In this document: positions 34,712-43,883 of the stretch, piece by piece
Layout of the letters: each line of letters opens with the position of its first letter
How positions within the stretch are numbered: the stretch's first letter is position 1
Source of the DNA: Actinacidiphila fildesensis
Lineage (GTDB): Bacteria > Actinomycetota > Actinomycetes > Streptomycetales > Streptomycetaceae
Assembly: GCF_042652185.1 (NCBI RefSeq)
Contig: NZ_JBHSIX010000037.1
Strand: one strand, 5' to 3'
Length of the DNA stretch: 64,000 nucleotides
Notes under the pieces: model-generated
Database searches by the model: none
What the model was told of the DNA's origin: nothing
What the model saw: only the letters and a program-made list of their open reading frames with translations
Program-made: the position numbers and the translations under genes

Positions 34712-34840
34712 ATGTTGAAGGCCATCGCAGATGCCCTGCGAAGCATCGGTTCAGCCATCGCCACTGTGGTCTCGCTGCCCTTCCGCCTGATCGCCAGGCT
34801 TTTCGGCGGCGCCTCGGACAGCGCACACGGCCGCCATTGA
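34712..34840 (+). CDS. Small amphipathic/membrane protein of unknown function
   Basis: A 42-residue protein: MLKAIADALRSIGSAIATVV then SLPFRLIARLFGGASDSAHG. It is a hydrophobic helix followed by a basic LPFRLIARLFGG segment. GGAGG lies about 9 bases upstream of the ATG. The composition and the LPFRL-ARLFGG pattern look conserved rather than random, but I cannot name a family with certainty. It could associate with the membrane. Confidence 0.5.
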   Translation: MLKAIADALRSIGSAIATVVSLPFRLIARLFGGASDSAHGRH

Positions 34841-34992
34841 CGTCGCCTTCCGCAGATTCAGCCCCTGCGATCCGAGAGCGGCTGGGGTGGCCTGGTGACC
34901 CCAGGACCATCCGTCTCCCGGTCACCGCACCGGAGCTTCCTTTGGCGGACCCTTGTGAGGTGGTGGGCTGGGGCTGGTCGTAGCCTGCTGCT

Positions 34993-35643
34993 ATGACTGA
35001 GGCCCCGATCCTGACTCCCTCCGAAGCCTTCGAGCTGCTGCTGGCCGGCAACCAGCGTTTTGTTGCCGGCGAGCTGCAACACCCCAACCAGGACGCCGCG
35101 CGCCGCGCTGAGACCGCGGCCGGCCAGCGTCCGTTCGCCGTGCTGTTCGGCTGCTCCGACTCCCGTCTGGCCGCAGAGATCATCTTCGATCGGGGCCTGG
35201 GTGACCTCTTCGTGGTCCGTACTGCCGGCCATGTGGCGGGGCCGGAGGTGTTGGGGAGCATCGAGTACGGGGTGAGTGTGCTGGACTGCCCGCTGGTCGT
35301 GGTGCTGGGCCACGACTCGTGCGGTGCGGTCGCGGCCACCCGTGCCGCCCTCGTCGACGGCCTGGGGACCACGGGGTATGTGCGTGACGTCATAGAGCGC
35401 GTCACGCCGAGCGTCCTGGCCGCCCGCGCCGCCGGGCTCACCGGGGACGACGACTTCATCGCCGAGCACGTACGGCAGACCGTGGATCTCCTCCTGGACC
35501 GCTCGCGGGTGCTCGCAGACGGTGTCGCCACCGGACGGACCGCCGTGGTGGGGCTGTCCTACCGGTTGGCCGACGGCAGTGCTCGACGCCTCGCAGCCCG
35601 CGGCCTGCCGACGGAAGCGATTGCCACGGGGCCAGGCGCCTGA
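34993..35643 (+). CDS. Beta-class carbonic anhydrase
   Basis: A 216-residue enzyme interconverting CO2 and bicarbonate. The zinc ligands and partners are all present: Cys54, Asp56 and Arg58 in GCSDSRLA, and His107 and Cys110 in GHDSCGA. The length is normal for bacterial beta-class enzymes and there is no signal peptide, so it is cytosolic. A short gap of about 130 bases separates it from the glutamate-synthase-like gene; a functional link is not evident. Confidence 0.95.
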   Translation: MTEAPILTPSEAFELLLAGNQRFVAGELQHPNQDAARRAETAAGQRPFAVLFGCSDSRLAAEIIFDRGLGDLFVVRTAGHVAGPEVLGSIEYGVSVLDCPLVVVLGHDSCGAVAATRAALVDGLGTTGYVRDVIERVTPSVLAARAAGLTGDDDFIAEHVRQTVDLLLDRSRVLADGVATGRTAVVGLSYRLADGSARRLAARGLPTEAIATGPGA

Positions 35644-35774
35644 ACGAGCACCATCACCGGCACGTCGTGTGCGTCCGGCGGCCCCACAGCCGCCGGACGG
35701 CCCGGTCCCCGACGCCGACCCGGAAGCGGCCACACAGGACCGCTTGATCTGCGCGATCGGGGTAGGCGCGTGGT

Positions 35775-37358
35775 GTGCTGAGGATGCTGTGGGTCGCGTT
35801 GCTGGGTTGTCTTGCTGTCGCCGGTGCCGCTTTGGCGCTGGTGGCCTCGCCGTGGTGGTGGTTTGCCGGGGGACCGCTGACGGCTTTGCTGGTGCTTGCG
35901 GTGTGGGATCTGGTGCAGCGAAGGCATTCGGTGCTGCGGAACTATCCGGTGCTGGGTCATCTGCGGTTCGCCCTGGAGGGCATCCGCCCTGAGATGCAGC
36001 AGTACTTCGTGGAACGCAACGTCGACGGCAGGCCGTTCGACCGGGACACCCGCAGCATCGTCTACGAGCGTGCCAAGGGAACCGACGCCGAGGAGCCCTT
36101 CGGCACGGAGCAGGACCTGTACGCGACGGGAAGCGAGTTCCTGGTCCCATCGATGGCCCCGCACCCGGTGCGTACGGATGTGCCGCGGGTGCGGGTCGGC
36201 GGCCCGGGCTGCAAGCAGCCCTACGACATGGCGTTGCTGAACGTTTCCGCGATGAGTTTCGGCTCCCTGTCCTCGAACGCGATCCTCGCGTTGAACACCG
36301 GTGCCGCGTTGGGCGGTTTCGCCCACGACACCGGTGAGGGTGGCCTGTCGGAGTACCACCTGCGGCCGGGCGGGGACCTGGTCTGGGAGATCGGTACCGG
36401 GTATTTCGGCTGCCGTACCGATCAGGGCGGCTTCGACCCCGCGATGTTCGCCGACAAGGCCGCGCACGAGCAGGTCCGGTGCGTGTCTCTCAAGCTGAGT
36501 CAGGGGGCCAAGCCCGGAATCGGCGGGGTGCTGCCCGGCACCAAGGTCAACGCGGAGATAGCCCAGGTCCGAGGCGTCCCGCAAGGCAGGACCATCATCT
36601 CCCCGCCTTACCACCAGGTCTTCTCCACCCCGCGCGAACTGGTTGCCTTCGTGGCCCGGATGCGGGAGCTGTCCGGCGGCAAGCCGACCGGGTTCAAACT
36701 GTGCCTCGGCTCCCGAAGCCAGTTCCTGGCGGTGTGCAAGGCGATGCTGGACGAGGGCGTCACACCCGACTTCATCATCGTCGATGGTGCCGAGGGCGGG
36801 ACCGGGGCCGCGCCCCTGGAGTTCGCCGACAATCTGGGCATGCCCCTGACGGACGGCCTGACCACGGTCCACCAGGCCCTGGTCGGTACGGGCCTGCGGG
36901 ACCGGATCAAGATCGGGGCCAGTGGCAAGGTCGCCACCGGCAGTGACCTGGTCAAGCGTCTCCTTCAGGGGGCCGACTACACCAACGCCGCCCGGGCGAT
37001 GATGTTCGCGGTGGGCTGCATCCAGGCCCAGCGGTGCCACACCAACACCTGCCCGACCGGGGTGACCACCCAGGACCCGCGCCGGGCACGCGCCCTGGAC
37101 GTCGGCGACAAGTCCCGGCGGGTCCAGCGCTTCCAGGAAGCGACCGTCAAGAGCGCCCTGCAGATCATGGCGTCGATGGGCGTGGACGAACCCTCAGGCC
37201 TGGCCCCGCACATGCTGCGCCGCCGCATCGACTCCGTCATCGTCCGCTCGTACGCCGAGCTGTACCCGCCCCTGGCGCCGGGCGAGCTGATCCACCAGGC
37301 GCCGGAATTCTGGGCGGCGGACTGGAAGGCCGCGGACCCCGACCGCTTCACCGTCTGA
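35775..37358 (+). CDS. FMN-binding glutamate synthase-domain membrane protein
   Basis: A 527-residue protein. Two N-terminal hydrophobic segments (LWVALLGCLAVAGAALALVA and FAGGPLTALLVLAVW) anchor it. The rest is the Glu_synthase (GOGAT central) domain: NVSAMSFGSLSSNAI, HDTGEGGLSEYH, the KLSQGAKPG motif, and CIQAQRCHTNTCPTG with Cys residues for an iron-sulfur cluster. It lacks the amidotransferase and C-terminal domains of full GltB, so its reaction is uncertain. GTG 35775 is used; ATG 35784 is possible. Confidence 0.9.
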   Translation: MLRMLWVALLGCLAVAGAALALVASPWWWFAGGPLTALLVLAVWDLVQRRHSVLRNYPVLGHLRFALEGIRPEMQQYFVERNVDGRPFDRDTRSIVYERAKGTDAEEPFGTEQDLYATGSEFLVPSMAPHPVRTDVPRVRVGGPGCKQPYDMALLNVSAMSFGSLSSNAILALNTGAALGGFAHDTGEGGLSEYHLRPGGDLVWEIGTGYFGCRTDQGGFDPAMFADKAAHEQVRCVSLKLSQGAKPGIGGVLPGTKVNAEIAQVRGVPQGRTIISPPYHQVFSTPRELVAFVARMRELSGGKPTGFKLCLGSRSQFLAVCKAMLDEGVTPDFIIVDGAEGGTGAAPLEFADNLGMPLTDGLTTVHQALVGTGLRDRIKIGASGKVATGSDLVKRLLQGADYTNAARAMMFAVGCIQAQRCHTNTCPTGVTTQDPRRARALDVGDKSRRVQRFQEATVKSALQIMASMGVDEPSGLAPHMLRRRIDSVIVRSYAELYPPLAPGELIHQAPEFWAADWKAADPDRFTV

Positions 37359-37420
37359 CCCGGCTGGCCCTGCCGGCCCGTTTCCCTGCTCGACCGCCTG
37401 ACGAACCGGAGGATTATTCC

Positions 37421-39151
37421 GTGGCACGCACTGTGGCCCGTGTGATCATCGACGCCCTGCAGGAACTGGAGGTCGGTCACGTCTTCGGCGTGGTCGGCGA
37501 CGCGTTGAACCCGCTGACCGACGCCATCCGCACCACCGATGGTCTGGAGTGGGTGGGGTGCCGCCATGAGGAGGCCGCCGCGTTCGCCGCGAGCGCGCAG
37601 TCCCAGCTTTCCGGGACTCTGGGTGTGTGCATGGGCACCGTCGGGCCGGGCGCGATCCACCTGCTCAACGGCCTTTACGACGCCGCGAAGAGCCGCACTC
37701 CCGTGCTGGCCATCGCCGGACAGGTACCGCTGGCCGAAATGGGCAGCGACTACTTCCAGGAGGTCGACAACGACCTGCTGTTCCGCGACGTCGCCGTCTA
37801 CCGCGCCACCGTCACCTCACCCGACCAGATGCCCCGTCTCCTGGAGGCGGCTGTGCGCGCCGCGGTCGGCCACGGCGGGGTTGCGGTCCTGACAGTGCCC
37901 GGCGACCTGGGCGACCAGGAGCTGACGCAGGACCGTCCCGCCCGCTTCCCCCGCACCCGCCAGCTCACCCGCCCCGATGAGCCCGGCATCCTGCAGGCGG
38001 CCGAGATCATCAACGCCGCGTCCAAGGTGACCCTGCTGGTGGGACGCGGTGCCCGCGACGCCCGCGAGGAAGTCCTGGCACTGGCCGAGCACATTGGCGC
38101 GCCCATGGTGCTCACCCTCAAGGCCAAGGAGGGCTTCGAGGGCGACAACCCCTACCAGGTCGGCCAGACCGGCTTGATCGGCAATCCCGCCGCGGCCGGC
38201 GCACTCGACGAGTGCGACACCCTGCTCATGCTCGGCACCGACTTCCCCTACCGCGACTGGTACCCCACCGGCTGCCGCGTCGTCCAGATCGACACCCAGG
38301 AACAGAACCTCGGGCGGCGTGTACCCATCGACGCAGGACTGGCCGGCGACACCGGCGCCACCCTGCGCGCCCTGCTACCTCACCTGGACGCCAAGCCCGA
38401 CCGCGCGCACCTCGATACCGCGCGCAAGCACTTCGCCACCTGGCACGATGGCCAGCAGCGCCTGGCCGAACCCGCGCACGACACCAAGCGCTGGACCGGA
38501 CGGCTGCGCAGCGCACTGGACAACCCCGACCACGACATCCGGCCCGAAGCTCTGGCCGCCGCGGTCGACGCGTGCGCCGACGACGACGCGATCTTCACCT
38601 CCGACACCGGTATGGCCACCGTGTGGCTGTCCCGCTTCGTGACGATGCATGGTGACCGCCGTCTGATCGGGTCCTACAACCTCGGCTCCATGGCCAATGC
38701 CATGCCCCAGGCGCTGGGCGCACAGCTGTGGGCACCGGGCCGCCAGGTCGTCGCGTTCTGCGGCGACGGCGGACTGAGCATGCTGCTCGGCGACTTGATG
38801 ACCATCAAGACGTATCAGTTGCCGGTGAAGCTGGTCGTCTTCGACAACCGCCGTCTGGGCATGGTCAAACTCGAACAGGAACAGGCCGGACTGGCCGAGT
38901 TCGGCACCGAGCTCGACAACCCCGATTTCGCCGCGGTCGCCACCGCCCTCGGCCTGACCGGCATCCGCGTCACCGACCCCGGCACCCTCACCGACAGCGT
39001 CCGCCGCGCCTTCGCCACCCCGGGGCCGGTCCTCCTCGACGTACTGACCAACCCGCAAGAAGTCGCCGTCCCCGGCAAGCCCACCGTCCAGCAGGGCTGG
39101 GGCTTCGCCATCGCCAAGGTCAAGGAACTCCTCCAGAGCCACGAGGGCTGA
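37421..39151 (+). CDS. ThDP-dependent enzyme, pyruvate oxidase/dehydrogenase-like
   Basis: A 576-residue three-domain ThDP enzyme. The N-terminal PYR domain has VFGVVGDALNPLTDAI, the activating Glu in GCRHEEAAAFAA and the GTVGPGAIHLLNG loop. The central domain is TPP_enzyme_M. The C-terminal PP domain has the GDG motif FCGDGGLSMLLGDLMT and VVFDNRRLGMVK. The order and MGSDYFQEVD segment resemble PoxB/pyruvate oxidase rather than acetolactate synthase. GTG 37421 follows GGAGG by 8 bases. It lies 62 bases after the glutamate-synthase-domain gene, so they may be cotranscribed. Confidence 0.9.
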   Translation: MARTVARVIIDALQELEVGHVFGVVGDALNPLTDAIRTTDGLEWVGCRHEEAAAFAASAQSQLSGTLGVCMGTVGPGAIHLLNGLYDAAKSRTPVLAIAGQVPLAEMGSDYFQEVDNDLLFRDVAVYRATVTSPDQMPRLLEAAVRAAVGHGGVAVLTVPGDLGDQELTQDRPARFPRTRQLTRPDEPGILQAAEIINAASKVTLLVGRGARDAREEVLALAEHIGAPMVLTLKAKEGFEGDNPYQVGQTGLIGNPAAAGALDECDTLLMLGTDFPYRDWYPTGCRVVQIDTQEQNLGRRVPIDAGLAGDTGATLRALLPHLDAKPDRAHLDTARKHFATWHDGQQRLAEPAHDTKRWTGRLRSALDNPDHDIRPEALAAAVDACADDDAIFTSDTGMATVWLSRFVTMHGDRRLIGSYNLGSMANAMPQALGAQLWAPGRQVVAFCGDGGLSMLLGDLMTIKTYQLPVKLVVFDNRRLGMVKLEQEQAGLAEFGTELDNPDFAAVATALGLTGIRVTDPGTLTDSVRRAFATPGPVLLDVLTNPQEVAVPGKPTVQQGWGFAIAKVKELLQSHEG

Positions 39152-39179
39152 CCACCAGGAGCACGGTAACGGGGTCCCT

Positions 39180-39821
39180 GCAGCCCGCTTTCGCAACCGG
39201 CCTGAGCCGTCCGAGGACATCCTGCAGGTCGGCACGATCGGGTTGATCAAGGCGATCGACCAGTTCGACCTGTCGCGTGAGGTGGAGTTCACCACCTTCG
39301 CGATCCCTTACATCACCGGGGAGATCAAGCGTTTCTTCCGGGACACCAGCTGGGCCGTGCACGTGCCGCGCCGCCTGCAGGAACTGCGCCTGGAGCTGGC
39401 CAAGGCGACCGAGGAACTCGCGACCCGCCTGGACCGTGCCCCGACCACTGCGGAGCTCGCCGAGCTCCTGGGCCTGACAACCGAGGAAGTCATCGAGGGG
39501 TTGGTCGCCAGCAACGGCTACACCGCGGGATCCCTGGAGATGACGACCGCCGAGGACGACGACCACAACGGTCGTCCGGTCGACCGGCTCGGGGACCTCG
39601 ACCCCGCCCTGCAAGGCGTAGAGAACCTGCACGTTCTCAAGCCGCTCATGGCGCAGCTGGGTGAGCGCGACCTGCGCATCCTGCAGATGCGTTTCGGCGA
39701 CGAGATGACCCAGGCGCAGATCGGCGTCGAGCTCGGCATCTCTCAGATGCACGTCAGCAGACTCCTGACCAAGGTCCTGGACCGCTTGCGGCAAGGAATG
39801 CTCGCAGAGGCCACCACCTGA
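39180..39821 (+). pseudogene. SigB/SigF-family sigma factor, 5'-truncated
   Basis: The frame contains the end of region 2 (SEDILQVGTIGLIKAIDQFD, EFTTFAIPYITGEIKRFFRD), region 3 (VPRRLQELRLELAKATEELA) and region 4 (MTQAQIGVELGISQMHVSRL). Homology starts at ARFRNRPEPSED, so about 60-70 N-terminal residues including regions 1.2-2.1 are missing. No ATG precedes it; only TTG 39243 inside region 2 could start. The rest is undamaged, so truncation seems recent. It may be inactive or make a region-3/4 fragment. Confidence 0.7.
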
Positions 39822-39849
39822 TTCCGCTCCCGTAGCCGCGAGATCACGC

Positions 39850-39880
39850 AGGCCCGCCCCGCATCGCGCGAGGCGGGCCT
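39850..39880 (+). terminator. Terminator after the truncated sigma gene
   Basis: AGGCCCGCC (39850-39858) and GGCGGGCCT (39872-39880) form a 9-bp stem followed by TTT, 28 bases past the stop codon. Confidence 0.8.
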
Positions 39881-40022
39881 TTCGCTGCACGTCTGGAAGG
39901 GTGCCGAGGGGGAAGTCGACCGGTTGGCCGTGATGTCTTCGCGGTGGGTGTGTGGCAGGCCGCCGGGATCGCTCTGCAGTGATGACGATGCCCCGCGGGT
40001 CGCAGAAAGCAGAGGGCAGATC

Positions 40023-41138
40023 ATGTCGTCGATATCCGGGCCCGCGCAGGACCCGGTCGAGATACCACCAGCACAAGGCCTGTCGGGGCCGGCGGCGCTG
40101 AATGTGCGGGGCATGCGGCGCAGGTCCTGGTTCGTCGCCGGATTCACCTTCACCCTGGGGGCCTTCCTGGCGTGGCAGGTCGCGCAGGCGGTGCTCCGGG
40201 CCAGTCAGGTGCTGCTGCTGGTAGTGCTGGCGTTCTTGCTGGCGGTCAGCCTGGAACCCTTGGTCGGGTGGCTGGTGGCGCGGGGGCACCGGCGCGGGCG
40301 CGCGGTGCTGATCGTGTGCGCCGTGTTGCTCCTGATCGTGGCGGGCCTGCTCGCCGTGGTCGTCCCCCCGGTGGTCACCGAAGTGGAAGCGCTCATCCAC
40401 GCGGTGCCGGGCTGGCTGCAGCAATTGCACGACCACCAGTCGACCCTGGGCCGCTTGGAGGACCGCTACCACCTCACGGACAAGGCCAAGACCCAGATCG
40501 GCTCCGGCGGCGGATCCAGCATCTTCGGCGGCCTGTTGGGCGCCGGCCTGTATGTCGTCAGCGCCCTCACCGCGACTGCCGTGGTCGTGACCCTGACGGT
40601 GTACTTCATGGCCGGCATGCCTGCCATCAAGCGCTTCTTCTACCAGTTGGTCCCTGGCAGCCGCCGCGCCCGCACCCAGGAGATCACCGAGGAGATCCTG
40701 GTGCGCATCGGCAGGTTCATGCTCGGCAACGTGGCCACGTCCGCGATTGCCGGAGTGGCCACGTTCGCGTGGTGCGCTCCGATGAGCGTCCCGTACGCGG
40801 CGGCACTGGGAGTGTTCACCGCGGTGATGGACATGATCCCGATGGTCGGCTCAACGATCGCGGGTGTGGTCGTGAGCCTGGTGGCGCTGTCGGTGTCCTG
40901 GCCGGTCGCGGTCGCCACCGCGGGTTTCTACATCGCCTTCCGCCTGCTGGAGGACTACCTGATCATGCCCCGGGCGATGCGCTACGCGGTCGACGTCCAC
41001 CCCCTCGTCACCGTGGTCGCGGTCCTCGCGGGAGGAGCCCTGCTCGGGATCGTCGGAGCACTGGTCGCCGTCCCGGTCGCCGTGGCCATCAACCTGGTCC
41101 TGGACGAAGTCGTCTTCCCCGAACTCGACGCCGCCTGA
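40023..41138 (+). CDS. AI-2E family (PerM-like) membrane transporter
   Basis: A 371-residue polytopic membrane protein. It starts with a helix pair (FVAGFTFTLGAFLAWQVAQA, SQVLLLVVLAFLLAVSLEPL) and has a periplasmic/central helical stretch (VEALIHAVPGWLQQL). A cluster of helices follows, with the family motif MIPMVGSTIAGVV and RLLEDYLIMPRAMRYAVDVHP. Members export autoinducer-like molecules, ions or act as Na+/H+ antiporters; the cargo here is unknown. ATG 40023 begins the conserved N-terminus. Confidence 0.9.
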   Translation: MSSISGPAQDPVEIPPAQGLSGPAALNVRGMRRRSWFVAGFTFTLGAFLAWQVAQAVLRASQVLLLVVLAFLLAVSLEPLVGWLVARGHRRGRAVLIVCAVLLLIVAGLLAVVVPPVVTEVEALIHAVPGWLQQLHDHQSTLGRLEDRYHLTDKAKTQIGSGGGSSIFGGLLGAGLYVVSALTATAVVVTLTVYFMAGMPAIKRFFYQLVPGSRRARTQEITEEILVRIGRFMLGNVATSAIAGVATFAWCAPMSVPYAAALGVFTAVMDMIPMVGSTIAGVVVSLVALSVSWPVAVATAGFYIAFRLLEDYLIMPRAMRYAVDVHPLVTVVAVLAGGALLGIVGALVAVPVAVAINLVLDEVVFPELDAA

Positions 41139-41192
41139 GCGCAGCAGCCCCACCCTGCACGAGGTTGCCTCAACCGGTCACCCCCGCGGGGC

Positions 41193-41654
41193 CACAGACA
41201 GGCGGAGTACTTCGGTGATCCTGCCGTCCTGCTCGGCGCCGCCGGCGCCGCCGGCGCCGAGAGGGGCCGGCGGCCGGCCGACCCGATCGTCGGTCTCCTG
41301 ATCACCGCCGCGATCCTCATGGTCCTCAAGGACGCCGCCCGGGAGGTCTTCCGCCGCCTGATGGACGCTGTCGCCCCCGCCCTGATCGAGACCGCCGCAA
41401 GCGCCCTGCGGGCCGTGGACGGCGTGCGCGACGTCGGGCAGCTGCGGATGCGGTGGATCGGCCACGCCCTGCGCGGCGAGGCCGACATCGTCGTCGACCC
41501 GCACCTGACCGTGGTGCAGGCACACACCCTGGCGGTCGCCGCCGAGCATGCCCTGATCCACGCCGTTCCCCGGCTGACCGCCGCCACCGTGCGCACTGAC
41601 CACACCCCGGGCAGTGGCGACCCGCACGCTGTCCTGGCCCACCACGCGCGATAG
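41193..41654 (+). pseudogene. Cation diffusion facilitator, N-terminally truncated
   Basis: The open frame runs from about 41193 (HRQAEYFGDPAVLLGA) through the last membrane helix (DPIVGLLITAAILMVLKDAA) to the cytosolic metal-sensing domain (VFRRLMDAVAPALIETAASA, VVDPHLTVVQAHTLAVAAEH). The first four membrane helices with the Zn-binding Asp/His residues are missing. An ATG exists at 41319 but leaves only the cytosolic domain. Read as a relic. Confidence 0.65.
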
Positions 41655-41689
41655 CGCTCGACGGTCCCGGCTCTGGCGGCCGGAGTGTG

Positions 41690-41721
41690 ATACCCCGACA
41701 CTGAGTACCCGCCCGGGGTAT
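41690..41721. promoter_or_regulatory. CsoR-like copper operator
   Basis: ATACCCC (41690-41696) and GGGGTAT (41715-41721) form a perfect inverted repeat 18 bp apart. A nested TACCC-N5-GGGTA lies at 41706-41720. Pyrimidine-rich/purine-rich TACCC-GGGTA palindromes are typical CsoR sites in actinobacteria. It lies 55 bp upstream of two genes that look copper-linked. Confidence 0.5.
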
Positions 41722-41775
41722 GGTCAGAACGTGGCGCCCCTCGGTAGCGCCCATGGTCTGAGAAGGGAACCGGCA

Positions 41776-42228
41776 GTGGCAGGCATCGGACGGGCGCGCA
41801 GGCGGGGCATCGCCCGGCTGCTGACGCTGTGTGCGGTGCTGCTCGGCCTGTTCCTCATGCACGGCGCACCGGCCACCGCGGCCGAAGGCTGCCACGGAGC
41901 GATGACCGCCACCTCCCCGACACCGCACCGCCATGCCACCGCCGCGATGACGTCCACGGTTCCGGCAACTATGACGACGGTGACGACGCCTCCAGCGATG
42001 GCACATCCCGACGTACCGCAGGCGTCGAGCGGCGCGATGTGCGTCTCGACTCCCGCTCGGGACCGGAACCCGCTGCCGATGGGCGGGGCCCTGATGGCTG
42101 TCGTCGCGGTGCTGGTGGCCGGCTTCCTCTCGAACCGTCCGGTGTCCCTGGGCGGGTCGCGGCGGCGCGGACCCCCGCCACCGGGCGGGCGAAGTCTGCT
42201 CCTGACGGTGTGTATCGCGCGGACCTGA
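41776..42228 (+). CDS. Small His/Met-rich membrane-exported protein (DUF6153-like)
   Basis: A 150-residue protein with a signal-anchor helix (LLTLCAVLLGLFLMHGAPAT) and a His/Met/Thr-rich linker (MTATSPTPHRHATAAM, MTTVTTPPAMAHP). A second hydrophobic segment (GGALMAVVAVLVAGFL) follows. Composition and layout match DUF6153-type proteins, many of which lie beside copper genes. GTG 41776 has AAGGGA upstream. With the Met-rich lipoprotein downstream it may bind metal outside the membrane. Confidence 0.6.
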   Translation: MAGIGRARRRGIARLLTLCAVLLGLFLMHGAPATAAEGCHGAMTATSPTPHRHATAAMTSTVPATMTTVTTPPAMAHPDVPQASSGAMCVSTPARDRNPLPMGGALMAVVAVLVAGFLSNRPVSLGGSRRRGPPPPGGRSLLLTVCIART

Positions 42229-42333
42229 CAGGACCGTGCCGGAATCCGGATCTTCGACCGGGCCCGGCGAGGTGGCCTGCTCACTCCCGCGCGCCCGCCC
42301 GGCGTGGTGCGCCCACTCGGAAAGACCACCGCA

Positions 42334-43257
42334 ATGACTGCTTCCTCCCGTACCACCGCGCGCCGACGTGCCCTCGCGGCCGCCGGCACCGCAGCCGCCC
42401 TCGCGCTGACCCTGGCCGCCTGCGGGTCCTCCAACGACTCCTCGATGCCCGGCATGGACCACGGCGCCAAGCCCTCCGCGTCATCCTCAACGCAGGCCAC
42501 ACCCCCGATGAGCACCATGCCCGGCATGGGCACCAAGGCCGACGGCGACGGCCTGTCCGACACGAAGGACGGCTACCGCCTCACCAGCCAGGACACCACC
42601 CTCCCGGCAGGTCAGCAGGCCGCGTACCGGTTCACTGTCACCGGTCCGGACGGCAGGCCCGTCACCGACTTCGCCGTCGAGCAGACCAAACGGATGCACT
42701 TCTACGCCATCCGCTCGGACCTGACCGGCTTCCAGCACCTCCACCCGACGATGGCCGCTGACGGCACCTGGACGGCCGACCTGGCCACCCTCGCGCCCGG
42801 CACCTGGCACCTGTTCACCTCCTTCACCCCCAGCACCGGAACAGGCAAGGGCACAGCGTTCGTCCTCAGCCGCACCGCCACCGTCCCCGGGGCGGCGACG
42901 AAGACCTCGCTGCCGGCGGCAACCACCTCCGCCGAAGTCGACGGCTACACCATCACCGTCAAGGGCTCCCCGATGGCCGGCATGGAACACCCGCTGACCG
43001 TCAACATCACCCGGGGTGGCAAGCCCGTCACCGACCTCCAGCCCTACCTGGACACCTACGCACACCTCACCGCCTTCCACGAGGGCGACACCGCCTTCGC
43101 CCACCTCCACCCGACGACCAAGGTCAACGGCGACCACGGGGGACCGGAACTGTCCTTCCACGCCGAACTGCCCACGCCCGGCAACTGGCGGCTGTTCCTG
43201 CAGTTCCAGACCGGCGGAAAACTCCACACCGCCGCCCTGACCCTGAACGTCGGCTGA
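42334..43257 (+). CDS. Secreted copper-type lipoprotein
   Basis: A 307-residue lipoprotein with signal AALALTLAAC (lipidated Cys at about residue 30). It has Met/His motifs MPGMDHG and MSTMPGMG near the N-terminus, suited to Cu(I). Two similar beta-domains follow, each with HLHP (TGFQHLHPTMAADG and AFAHLHPTTKVNGD), suggesting duplicated metal-binding sites. It is the second gene after a CsoR-like site and ends before a strong terminator. A copper-handling role is inferred; the ligands are seen directly. Confidence 0.8.
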   Translation: MTASSRTTARRRALAAAGTAAALALTLAACGSSNDSSMPGMDHGAKPSASSSTQATPPMSTMPGMGTKADGDGLSDTKDGYRLTSQDTTLPAGQQAAYRFTVTGPDGRPVTDFAVEQTKRMHFYAIRSDLTGFQHLHPTMAADGTWTADLATLAPGTWHLFTSFTPSTGTGKGTAFVLSRTATVPGAATKTSLPAATTSAEVDGYTITVKGSPMAGMEHPLTVNITRGGKPVTDLQPYLDTYAHLTAFHEGDTAFAHLHPTTKVNGDHGGPELSFHAELPTPGNWRLFLQFQTGGKLHTAALTLNVG

Positions 43258-43263
43258 ACCCTT

Positions 43264-43293
43264 GCGGGGCGCCGCCACACGGCGGCGCCCCGC
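43264..43293 (+). terminator. Terminator after the copper-type operon
   Basis: GCGGGGCGCCGCC (43264-43276), loop ACAC and GGCGGCGCCCCGC (43281-43293) form a perfect 13-bp stem 6 bases after the stop codon. Confidence 0.85.
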
Positions 43294-43329
43294 GCTCACC
43301 CACCCGCTGCGCGACCGCGGAGGCGGAGC

Positions 43330-43596
43330 GTGTCGGTGGGCCCCAGGCCGTACTCCTGTCGGAAGGCTTCAGGAATGGTCCACGCCGTACTGCACGCACG
43401 GTCGATCGCCGGTTCGATGACCTGGGAGATCACCTGGGCTCTGATCCTGGGCTTCGCTCTGTCCGCCGTGGTCCAGGCGGTCGTCCGCAAATCCACCGTC
43501 GTCTCACTCCTCGGCGACGACCGCCCCCGCACCCTGGCCATCGCCGCCGGCCTCGGCGCCGCCTCCTCCTCGGGCTCCTACGCCGCCGCAGCAGGG
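43330..43596 (+). pseudogene. Permease (UPF0718/ArsP-like), 3'-truncated
   Basis: GTG 43330 has GGAGG upstream. The product starts with MTWEITWALILGFALSAVVQ and SLLGDDRPRTLAIAAGLGAA, as in permeases of the DUF318 family. Homology stops at SSSGSYAA near 43590, and the normal SCSYAA cysteine is a Gly. Only the first ~85 of roughly 330 residues remain. Confidence 0.65.
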
Positions 43597-43883
43597 GGGC
43601 CAGGGTGCCGAACTCGTGTGCGGGGGCGGCGATGCTCAGTACGGCGCCGGTCATGCCGGTGAGGGTGCGCAGCAGGCTGTGGACGCCTTTGAGCGAGGGG
43701 TGACGTCGTGGGCGGCGATCGAGTGTGCGTCCGTTGTCGGAGCCGAGGCGCCGGGCGATCTTCCATGGCTCCGAGAACACCCACTTCAGCAGCAGCGGCG
43801 CTCCCCGCGCGATTGTCAGACCCTGCGTCTAGCGTGGGAACGGAGTCGGGTCACGTCGTCCACGACACAGGAGTCGATCGATC
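43597..43883. other. Junction region without recognised gene
   Basis: On the minus strand 43600-43780 there is an open frame with PWKIARRLGSDNGRTLDRRP and SLLRTLTGMTGAVLSIAAPA. It is unrecognised, lacks a clear start and may be a fragment. AGGAG near 43869 serves the next gene. Confidence 0.3.

Noticed and set aside
43600..43780. Minus-strand open frame after the truncated permease
   Set aside because: No start signal and no family recognised; kept only as a note in the gap entry.
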